Shown piece after piece: positions 1 through 5,805 of a stretch of DNA of 9,491 nt (positions are counted from its first letter, which is position 1; each line of letters opens with the position of its first letter). The DNA is from Candidatus Gastranaerophilales bacterium (lineage in GTDB: Bacteria; Cyanobacteriota; Vampirovibrionia; Gastranaerophilales; Gastranaerophilaceae). The position numbers and the translations under genes were made by a program. Location of the stretch: NCBI GenBank assembly GCA_944326625.1, contig CALVER010000047.1, positions 1-9,491 on the forward strand. Direction: 5' to 3'. Under the pieces are notes generated by a model. The model was not told where the DNA came from. It made no database searches and saw nothing but the letters and a program-made list of their open reading frames with translations.

Positions 1-558
1 CCAAACGCTGTACAAGGCGGAACCGAAATTGATGAAGAAACAGGTGAAATAACCTTTGATGAAAATATGATAAAAAATGCTGATACGTTTCTGGATATAA
101 TCGCTCCGTATTTAAAAGTGATATCACAATGCAAGGGGAATGACCAGAGCTGTCCGAAACATGAAAAAACTTATACCTTAAACGGGGCAGAAAGGATAAC
201 TGATTATAAACATTTTTCATATTCCACGCTGGCTAACGGTGTAATAATAAGAACAGGATCTATAAAAATACCCTGCGATACACTTTCTTGCGGTGATTTT
301 TCTGTTGACATAAACGGTTTTACAGGACCCAACACAAATGGTAAAGATATTTTCTATTTTTATATAAATAGTGACGGCATTGTACCTATCGGTAAAAATG
401 ATGATCGCGCAAGACCGTTTGAAGATTATTGCAATATGGATGCCGATAATGAATATAACGGCTATGGATGCGCTGCCTGGGTGATTTATAACAAGAATAT
501 GGATTACCTGCATTGCAACGACTTGAGCTGGGACGGCAAACATAAATGCAGTGAATAA
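1..558 (+). CDS. Type IV pilin-like (prepilin/pseudopilin-type) protein, C-terminal part, 5' truncated
   Basis: The frame is open from the first base of the window, so the gene starts upstream; the ATG at 67 is an internal Met, not the start. The visible 185 residues lack the N-terminal prepilin helix. The C-terminal half carries a VDINGFTGPNTNGKDIF segment (about 304-354) and a CAAWVIYNKNMDYL ending, which I associate with the pilin-like secretion-substrate proteins numerous in Gastranaerophilales. The same DINGxxGPNxxGxDIF motif recurs in the protein at 8742-9491, so the two are paralogs. Eight cysteines, several in close pairs (CKGNDQSC, CDTLSC), suggest a disulfide-bonded extracytoplasmic globular domain. 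The gene ends in TAA and is followed by a hairpin. An envelope or surface role is inferred; the substrate or partner is unknown. Family membership is fairly secure, function is not. Confidence 0.75.
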   Translation, partial: PNAVQGGTEIDEETGEITFDENMIKNADTFLDIIAPYLKVISQCKGNDQSCPKHEKTYTLNGAERITDYKHFSYSTLANGVIIRTGSIKIPCDTLSCGDFSVDINGFTGPNTNGKDIFYFYINSDGIVPIGKNDDRARPFEDYCNMDADNEYNGYGCAAWVIYNKNMDYLHCNDLSWDGKHKCSE

Positions 559-565
559 TTTGTTG

Positions 566-596
566 GTCGGGTTAGATGTTTTTTATCTGACCCGAC
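566..596 (+). terminator. Stem-loop after the pilin-like gene, probable terminator
   Basis: A 12-bp stem (566-577 with 585-596, one G-U pair) closes a 7-base T-rich loop and lies 8 bases after the stop codon. The downstream side is GCACCTTC rather than a clean T tract, so intrinsic termination may be weak, or the hairpin may instead protect the mRNA 3' end. Confidence 0.55.
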
Positions 597-631
597 GCAC
601 CTTCATAAAATTTTCATAGTAAAATAATTTT

Positions 632-1699
632 ATGGTCAAAAGCGCATATATCCATATACCTTTTTGCAAATCAAAATGCAAATACTGTTCTTTTATATCA
701 TTTCCTAAACTTGAATTAAAAGAACAGTATCTTGATGCGCTTATAAAAGAAATTAAATATTATTACAAAAGCGAAACACTTGATACAATCTACTTTGGCG
801 GAGGAACGCCGTCACTTTTGACACCGGAAGAATTCAAAATACTGCTCAATTTATTTAATTATAAAGACGAAACCGAAATCACGGCAGAACTTAACCCTGA
901 CGGGCTTACCCGGAATTATCTTAAAGAATTAAAATCAATAGGCATTAACCGTATAAGTCTCGGCTGCCAGACTTTTAACGATAATATTCTTCAACTAATC
1001 GGCCGCCGCCATAACTCACAACAAGTTGAAGATGCCGTAAAATTTGCAAAAAATGCAGGTTTTGACAATATAAGCCTTGATTTTATCTACGGATTGCCTA
1101 ATCAAACAACGGAGATGTTCGCCGCCGATCTTAAACACGCAATCTCACTCGATGTGCAGCACATATCACTTTACGGTTTAAAAATTGATGAAGGATGTTA
1201 TTTTTACGCACACATGCCGGAGAACCTTCCGGATGAAGACATTCAAGCCGAAATGTATTTAAAGGCCATTGAAATTTTGAAAAATTTTAATCACTACGAA
1301 ATAAGCAATTTCGGCAAACCGTCAAGACACAACTTAAATTACTGGAATAACAATGATTACTACGGTTTTGGAGCGGCTGCCCACGGCTACACAGGCAGCA
1401 TCCGATATTCAAATACTGAAAAACTTGAAGAATATATTCAAAATCCCCAAAAACACTTTCTTGAACACACACTTACCAAACAAGAGCAGCTTGAAGAAGA
1501 AATTTTCCTCGCATTCAGAAAAACGGACGGAATTGATATTCCTCATATAGAGCACAAATTTAATATAAATTTTGACAAAAAATACTCAAAAATTCTCAAA
1601 AAATATTCGGATTTCCTTGAAAAAACGCCTCATGGCTGCAGATTTAATACTAAAGGAATTCTGATAAGTAATACAATACTCTGCGAATTTTTGCAATAA
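632..1699 (+). CDS. hemW: HemW-type radical SAM protein (heme chaperone, HemN/coproporphyrinogen III oxidase-like family)
   Basis: The 355-residue protein opens with AYIHIPFCKSKCKYCSF. It contains the radical-SAM CX3CX2C cluster (C12, C16, C19) that binds a 4Fe-4S cluster and S-adenosylmethionine. Other family motifs are YFGGGTPSLL (GGGTP at 56-60, SAM binding), RISLGCQTFN followed by GRRH, and YWNNNDYYGFGAAAHGY. A HemW_C-like tail (roughly 285-355) has the pattern E..EIFLAFR..DGID and ends with NTKGILISN. HemW proteins were long annotated as oxygen-independent coproporphyrinogen oxidase but are now regarded as heme-binding chaperones; the CxxCxF form of the cluster fits HemW better than HemN. 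The length is slightly below the usual 370-400 residues. The start is fixed because HIPFC normally lies within about ten residues of the N-terminus. No Shine-Dalgarno is visible before it, only AT-rich DNA with a -10-like TAAAAT at 620-625, so the message could be leaderless. Confidence 0.9.
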   Translation: MVKSAYIHIPFCKSKCKYCSFISFPKLELKEQYLDALIKEIKYYYKSETLDTIYFGGGTPSLLTPEEFKILLNLFNYKDETEITAELNPDGLTRNYLKELKSIGINRISLGCQTFNDNILQLIGRRHNSQQVEDAVKFAKNAGFDNISLDFIYGLPNQTTEMFAADLKHAISLDVQHISLYGLKIDEGCYFYAHMPENLPDEDIQAEMYLKAIEILKNFNHYEISNFGKPSRHNLNYWNNNDYYGFGAAAHGYTGSIRYSNTEKLEEYIQNPQKHFLEHTLTKQEQLEEEIFLAFRKTDGIDIPHIEHKFNINFDKKYSKILKKYSDFLEKTPHGCRFNTKGILISNTILCEFLQ

Positions 1700-1725
1700 A
1701 AAAGACCCCCTGAGGGGTCTTTTTT
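1698..1725. terminator. Bidirectional intrinsic terminator between convergent genes
   Basis: A GACCCC/GGGGTC stem (1704-1709 with 1714-1719) closes a CTGA tetraloop, flanked by six A on the left and six T on the right. It therefore terminates in both directions. It begins within the hemW stop codon and lies 16 bp from the end of the minus-strand gene, serving both convergent transcripts. Confidence 0.93.
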
Positions 1726-1741
1726 AAATTTATCACAAGGC

Positions 1742-2134
1742 TTAAGCAACAGCTTCAGCGCCTTCTTCAACTTTTTCGGCAGCTTTTTTAGCAACGCCGG
1801 GGAGTTTCTGCCAAACTTTAGTGTCAACCCAGTCACCTGCTTTTGCAAGATAATGACCGACTTTTTTCATAAATTTAGCTTCTTTCAAAGCAGTTTCGTC
1901 AAGCACTTTTAAACCGCCTTTTTTAACACCTAACAACAATGCGCCGCCTACTACTATTGCAGCTGCAACAACACCTGCCAAAGCTTTTAAGAATTTGTTC
2001 TTTTTCTTAGGTGCTTCTTCAGGTTTCGGAGCCTGAACTTCGGGTTTTGTGAATTTACCGGGTGCATTAATACGATCTTGTGCGGAAACCGGTGCACTAC
2101 CTTTGAAATTGACAGCAGATACAGAACTTATCAT
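1742..2134 (-). CDS. Small single-pass membrane protein with N-terminal VNFKG motif, function unknown
   Basis: The protein has 130 residues and matches no family I can name. It starts MISSVSAVNFKGSAPVSAQ, continues through a Pro/Lys-rich stretch (about 25-46), and has one hydrophobic helix (about 48-69, ALAGVVAAAIVVGGALLLGV) preceded by KKKNK. The basic flank puts the N-terminus in the cytoplasm by the positive-inside rule. The rest is an Ala/Lys/Glu-rich, probably amphipathic helical tail ending KKAAEKVEEGAEAVA. The start is the ATG at 2134, because a strong AGGAGGT (2147-2141) sits 6 bases upstream; an ATG at 2161 would add nine residues and has no such site. I recall NFKG-like N-termini in many unannotated Gastranaerophilales proteins, but that is memory, not a search. 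The gene is monocistronic, between a shared terminator and a divergent promoter region. Confidence 0.72.
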   Translation of the reverse strand: MISSVSAVNFKGSAPVSAQDRINAPGKFTKPEVQAPKPEEAPKKKNKFLKALAGVVAAAIVVGGALLLGVKKGGLKVLDETALKEAKFMKKVGHYLAKAGDWVDTKVWQKLPGVAKKAAEKVEEGAEAVA

Positions 2135-2140
2135 GAGAAA

Positions 2141-2147
2141 ACCTCCT
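2141..2147 (-). promoter_or_regulatory. Strong ribosome binding site that fixes the start of the 130-residue gene
   Basis: On the minus strand the sequence reads AGGAGGT, a near-perfect anti-16S match, with a 6-base spacer to the ATG at 2134. It is the best Shine-Dalgarno in the window and implies high expression of this small protein relative to its neighbours. Confidence 0.85.
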
Positions 2148-2238
2148 ATTATTACACACACATTTTATCAAATTCTTACACCATATAAACCCTCTGATAT
2201 CATGATTTTGACCGAAATAAAAAACTTTTTCAATAATT

Positions 2239-2276
2239 GTTACAAAAGTTTACAAAATTTTTGGAATATTTTAAAT
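2239..2276 (+). promoter_or_regulatory. Possible promoter for the three-gene cluster, in the divergent spacer
   Basis: TTTACA at 2249-2254 (5 of 6 to TTGACA) is followed after 16 bases by TTAAAT at 2271-2276 (4 of 6 to TATAAT). This would give a leader of about 29 bases carrying the GAGGG site at 2301-2305. A competing arrangement is TTGACC at 2208-2213 with CAATAA at 2231-2236. Neither is strong; the region 2135-2311 must serve both divergent genes. No convincing promoter for the minus-strand gene could be picked. Confidence 0.3.
2240..2257. repeat. Pair of TTACAAAA direct repeats spaced 10 bp
   Basis: TTACAAAA occurs at 2240-2247 and again at 2250-2257, exactly one helical turn apart, and overlaps the candidate -35 element. 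Such spacing places both copies on the same DNA face and would suit a regulator binding as a head-to-tail dimer. The DNA is very AT-rich here, so chance is a real alternative. Confidence 0.35.
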
Positions 2277-2311
2277 GCCCGTGTCATCTTATAAATTAGA
2301 GAGGGAAAATT

Positions 2312-5203
2312 ATGGAACCATTAATTTATATAGAAGAAAAAGACAAAAATGCATCAGCAAAACTTGCAAGAGGATTTGCAATCGAGGATACTCTTAAACG
2401 AGCTTATATCAATGCTCTGGCAAGTGAACTTGCAATGAAATATCTTGCACAGGAAGGAATTAACGTTACCAATATTTACAACCTGCATAATATCCACAAA
2501 ATCAGAGAAGAATTTGATATTGCTGATGTAATGCTTCCTAATATTCATATAGACGTAAGAATGGTTTATGATGAAAATTGTATTTTCATTCCTAAAGCGC
2601 ATTTTGAATACGGGCTGACTCCTGATATTTACCTTGTTTTTCTGATGCCTCAAAATGAAGATTACGTCAAATTTTTAGGCTTTTTTGAACCCAAATTAAT
2701 TAATAAAAACAATCAAAATGATAAATATTATTTTATTGAAAAAGAAAAGTTGTCACACCCCTCCGATTTAAAAGCATACGTTGAAAACTTTAACGGCAAC
2801 ACAACAGAAGCGCTTTCGGACGAAGAATTAGCTAACGGACAAACGCTTGCTCTCCGCCTGATTGATCATGACATAACAGACGATGACAAACGTAATCTTA
2901 TCAAAATGCTTTTGAAAAGTTCTGCATTACGTGAAGATTTAATTGAATTTGACAATTTTGAATTTGTATCATATCACGTCGCAACAAATGAAGACTTGAC
3001 AAAACTATCTGAATTCTCAACTTACAGCGAGCCTGTTGAACAACCGGCTGCGGATGAATTTGATATATTTGAACAGCCTGACGGTTTTGAAACTGCTGAC
3101 GATTTGATTAGTGAAGCAAATAATTTGAATGACAATTTAGGCGACGATTTATTAAATGATTTTGATTTGTCATTTGAGGAACCCGTCATTGTTGAAACTC
3201 AAGAAGAAACACCGGCAGAAGAAGAATTTCCGCAGGAAGAAACAAATGAAGTTAATTTATCTAATGACGAATTAGAGACGACAGACACTTTAGATACTGA
3301 GGATATTTCGACGGATATTTCCGAACTTCCGGCAACAGACACGGAAGAAACCGCGATGGATTTGCCTGAAGAGTCACTTGATATTGACACCGAAAGTTTA
3401 CCGGATGTTCAAGAAGCCGATGAAACCCTGACAATAGATGACATTCCGGATTTGGCAAATGATGAACAGCAGAATCTGACGGACAATCAGGAAATTGGTG
3501 AAACCCTTGAAATTGATAATATTCCCAATTTAGAAAACGATGAAGAGTTAAATTTACCGGAGGATTTACCTGCTGGTCAAGATTTGCAGGATGATATTCT
3601 ACAGGATGTGCCTGAAGGCATGCCTGCTGAAGAAATCAACGAAAATCCGCAAGTAACTATGGAAGATTTACCTGACGTTTCAAATATTACAGAAAACTCC
3701 GATGTTGAAAAAATACATTTGAGTGAATTTAACGATTTGCCGTTCGACACATCCGATAAAGAAGAAACATCCGAAGCAGAACCCGTTGAATTGGAAGAAT
3801 TAAATAACCTTTCTGTTGATGACTCTGCAATTGATGATAACGTCGTGAACGATTCAGATTCCGAAACAACAAATGAAACGGAATTAGTAAACTTTGATAC
3901 TCTTGAAATTAATGAAGAACCTGCAGAAGAAACCGATTTTGAAGATACTGAAATAACCTCTTTTGAGGATATGGAACACGCAGAAGAACCGTCAATTGAT
4001 GAAGATGAAACACCTATCACGCCCGAATCATTTGAGGAGCTTGAATTGCCGGAAATCCATACCGAAATAGAAGACGAGCCTGCAGAAACTTCTTCTGCAA
4101 TGTCCTTTGACGAATTTGAACCTGCAGAAGAAACCCGACAGGAAAATGAAACCGATGAAGACAGGTCAACAGCACCTTTCATTGAATTAGATACCATTTA
4201 CAGCGAAATTCCTGATGAAGATTCTGATGAAGATTCGGATATAGATCTTGAGACGAATTCAGAACAACTTCCTGCAGACGACATATCCGAGGATAATTCG
4301 GAAATATCTGAAAATATTAATACCGGTCATGATGACTTTTTAGAGTCTCTTGCCTCTGAAACACCTCAAGAAGAAACAACCGAAATTAAAGATGTTGTAT
4401 CTTATGAAAATTCCACCGCAATTAATAACCAAAATAATACACCGGGTGAAATTATCATTGACATAAACCAGCCGGCTGATCCGTCACAAAACAGCGATGA
4501 TGAGCTTGAAAAACTTGAAGTTCTTTATAATGAAAAAAATGATATAACCAACGAAGACGACAATCTGAACTTAAAAACAGCCATACCCGAAAAAGGGAAA
4601 AAAGCCATTGCTATTGCGAGTGTTGCAGTAGCGGCTCTTGCAGCACTTTTAATCTTTGCATCAATGAACAAATCTTCCGAGCAAGTTGCAGAACAAAATA
4701 ATACAAGTGTACTTGAAAAGAATTTACCGGAACTTGATGAACAGGCACTTCCTGAAGATGCAGCTGTTTTACCGGCACAGACCAAGCCTAATCTTGAAGA
4801 AACAGCCAAAAATGCAGCCCAAAATGTTAATAAACAAAATGCACCTGTTTTGGAAGAGCCTTATCTTGATGTCAAGAAACTTTCTTGGGCAGTGCCTGAT
4901 TACGTTTCTTACAATGATCAATTCAGAAAATACCTCCAGACCGCGGGCAAAAGTCTGAAGTTGTCATTGTCCAGTGATCTGCTTCTCGCAACGGAATATG
5001 CATATTCCGATCAAATTCAGGTTAATGTTGTTTTATCTAAAGAAGGATCTATACAGAATGCAAATATCCTCCAGTCAAGCGGTTCAACCCAAATTGATGA
5101 TATAGTGTTACGAACTGTAAATGATACTTTAAAAGTCCTCAAAGCCCCTGCTGGTGTGATTGTTGGGGATAATATACAGTTGACACTTAAAATATATCTA
5201 TAA
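2312..5203 (+). CDS. Membrane protein: DUF1822-like N-terminus, long acidic linker, one TM helix, periplasmic TonB-C-like domain
   Basis: The protein has 963 residues in four parts. Residues 1 to about 230 form a globular domain. Its pattern (FAIEDTLKRAYINALASELA..YL, then IADVMLPN, a hydrophobic VYLVFL-like strand and KFLGFFEP) resembles cyanobacterial DUF1822 as I remember it. Residues about 232-750 are an acidic, probably disordered linker rich in Glu, Asp, Thr, Ser, Pro and Asn, with no Lys or Arg from 232 to 466. KGKK then precedes a membrane helix at 765-785, indicating an N-in topology. After a Gln/Asn/Pro-rich spacer, residues 901-963 match the TonB C-terminal fold: VNVVLSKEGSI, ILQSSG, an IDDIVLRTVNDTL helix and a closing LTLKIYL strand. 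The start has GAGGG 6 bases upstream. The gene leads a co-directional set with a sigma-like factor 33 bp downstream. It could be an envelope signal transducer or anti-sigma-type regulator (inferred); a classical ExbB/ExbD-powered TonB is unlikely given the huge cytoplasmic part. Confidence 0.82.
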   Translation: MEPLIYIEEKDKNASAKLARGFAIEDTLKRAYINALASELAMKYLAQEGINVTNIYNLHNIHKIREEFDIADVMLPNIHIDVRMVYDENCIFIPKAHFEYGLTPDIYLVFLMPQNEDYVKFLGFFEPKLINKNNQNDKYYFIEKEKLSHPSDLKAYVENFNGNTTEALSDEELANGQTLALRLIDHDITDDDKRNLIKMLLKSSALREDLIEFDNFEFVSYHVATNEDLTKLSEFSTYSEPVEQPAADEFDIFEQPDGFETADDLISEANNLNDNLGDDLLNDFDLSFEEPVIVETQEETPAEEEFPQEETNEVNLSNDELETTDTLDTEDISTDISELPATDTEETAMDLPEESLDIDTESLPDVQEADETLTIDDIPDLANDEQQNLTDNQEIGETLEIDNIPNLENDEELNLPEDLPAGQDLQDDILQDVPEGMPAEEINENPQVTMEDLPDVSNITENSDVEKIHLSEFNDLPFDTSDKEETSEAEPVELEELNNLSVDDSAIDDNVVNDSDSETTNETELVNFDTLEINEEPAEETDFEDTEITSFEDMEHAEEPSIDEDETPITPESFEELELPEIHTEIEDEPAETSSAMSFDEFEPAEETRQENETDEDRSTAPFIELDTIYSEIPDEDSDEDSDIDLETNSEQLPADDISEDNSEISENINTGHDDFLESLASETPQEETTEIKDVVSYENSTAINNQNNTPGEIIIDINQPADPSQNSDDELEKLEVLYNEKNDITNEDDNLNLKTAIPEKGKKAIAIASVAVAALAALLIFASMNKSSEQVAEQNNTSVLEKNLPELDEQALPEDAAVLPAQTKPNLEETAKNAAQNVNKQNAPVLEEPYLDVKKLSWAVPDYVSYNDQFRKYLQTAGKSLKLSLSSDLLLATEYAYSDQIQVNVVLSKEGSIQNANILQSSGSTQIDDIVLRTVNDTLKVLKAPAGVIVGDNIQLTLKIYL
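3422..3577 (+). repeat. Two tandem 26-codon (78-bp) repeats inside the acidic linker
   Basis: Residues 371-396 and 397-422 of the 963-residue protein align end to end without gaps. The shared pattern is ETLxIDxIPxLxNDExxNL with a final Gly at position 26. DNA identity is partial, so this is an old in-frame duplication. The surrounding linker has other signs of repeat growth: GAACCTGCAGAAGAAACC occurs identically at 3917-3934 and 4118-4135. Confidence 0.8.
4214..4237 (+). repeat. 12-bp tandem duplication encoding DEDS-DEDS
   Basis: GATGAAGATTCT and GATGAAGATTCG lie directly adjacent, differing only in the last base, and encode DEDSDEDS followed by DID. This is a recent, slippage-type expansion that adds to the acidic character of the linker. 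Confidence 0.8.
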
Positions 5204-5206
5204 ATA

Positions 5207-5215
5207 TGCTATAAT
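5207..5215 (+). promoter_or_regulatory. Extended -10 promoter element before the sigma-like gene
   Basis: The 33-bp gap between the membrane-protein gene and the sigma-like gene contains TGCTATAAT, a perfect extended -10 (TGnTATAAT). A TTGACA at 5180-5185 lies 24 bases upstream of the hexamer, too far to be its -35; the properly placed hexamer is TTAAAA (5187-5192). Transcription would begin near 5222, right at the ribosome binding site, giving a leader of about 15 bases. It would allow the sigma-like gene to be expressed independently of the gene before it. Confidence 0.45.
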
Positions 5216-5236
5216 ACTTGTGAAGGAAACTTTACA

Positions 5237-5797
5237 GTGGATTTGGCACAGGATAAACTAGATTTAATAGAAAAAATAATAAGAAATGACCGCAAGTTTT
5301 CAAATAATGAAGACTTATTTGATGATTTTTTCAATGAAACCTGCAAACGTTCATTGGGAATTGTAAATATTGTTACCTCTGATGCTGCACTGGAAGCTTA
5401 TTTAAAAAAAATTGCAACAACATCAATTCTGAATGTATTAAAAGATTCAGGCAGATTAAGAAGAACAAAATCCGGCTTTACGCCAACCGGAGAAGTTGCC
5501 GTTGACACAACAATATCAAACAAATTTGAAGGGATTGAAGTGTCATACAACAACTTTGATGTTGCGATTTCACCGGAAGAAATAGCAATCCAAAAAGATA
5601 CAGTTAAACAAATTGCAGACTTAATTTGCAAACTCGATGACGAAGATCCTAATAAACAGTATTTACAAATTTATAAATTGCGCTATGATAATGGAATGAC
5701 ACAGAAAGAAATTTCTGAAGAATTAGGTTTATCCCAGTCAGAAGTTTCAAAACGATTATTTAAACTGATGAAAAAAGTTAAAGAATCGTTTAATTAG
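5237..5797 (+). CDS. Sigma-70/ECF-like RNA polymerase sigma factor
   Basis: The 186-residue length is typical of ECF sigma factors. Residues about 25-78 resemble region 2: NNEDLFDDFF, then AYLKKIATTSILNVLKDSGRLRR, which corresponds to the WLxxIAxNxxxDxLRRxxR helix for -10 recognition and melting. A Gly/Thr/Asn-rich linker (about 79-112) follows. Region 4 (about 122-184) reads DLICKLDDE, then YLQIYKLRYDNGMTQKEISEELGLSQSEVSKRLFKLMKKV, a clear helix-turn-helix at about 154-175 for -35 contact. Region 2 is divergent and lacks the usual aromatic residues, so promoter melting ability is uncertain; a non-sigma DNA-binding regulator is an alternative. The start is GTG with GAAGGA at 5222-5227, 9 bases away. 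Its position between a membrane protein and a zinc-ribbon ATPase suggests that one of them controls it, as anti-sigma factors commonly neighbour ECF genes. Confidence 0.8.
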   Translation: MDLAQDKLDLIEKIIRNDRKFSNNEDLFDDFFNETCKRSLGIVNIVTSDAALEAYLKKIATTSILNVLKDSGRLRRTKSGFTPTGEVAVDTTISNKFEGIEVSYNNFDVAISPEEIAIQKDTVKQIADLICKLDDEDPNKQYLQIYKLRYDNGMTQKEISEELGLSQSEVSKRLFKLMKKVKESFN

Positions 5798-5805
5798 GTA
5801 GAAAT

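Noticed and set aside
67..69. ATG at 67 as the start of the first gene
   Set aside because: The frame is open back to base 1, there is no ribosome binding site upstream of 67, and the N-terminal prepilin helix expected for this family would be missing.
217..543. Minus-strand 108-residue open frame
   Set aside because: It lies wholly inside the pilin-like gene, whose plus-strand product has recognisable family motifs; this frame has none.
2135..2161. Upstream ATG at 2161 for the 130-residue gene
   Set aside because: The nine extra residues would be encoded across the AGGAGGT site, which is perfectly placed for the ATG at 2134.
2195..2202. TGATATCA palindrome in the divergent spacer
   Set aside because: An 8-base palindrome in AT-rich DNA with no second copy nearby is too likely by chance to call an operator.
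3577..4197. Minus-strand 206-residue Ser-rich open frame, and a similar one at 3199-3390
   Set aside because: These are the antisense of the Glu/Asp/Thr-rich linker: GAA, GAT and TCC-type codons read backward as Ser and hydrophobic residues. There is no ribosome binding site and no domain, and the plus-strand frame is clearly the coding one.
5180..5215. TTGACA at 5180-5185 as the -35 partner of TATAAT at 5210-5215
   Set aside because: The spacer is 24 bases, well outside the usual 16-19. The extended -10 was kept without this -35.
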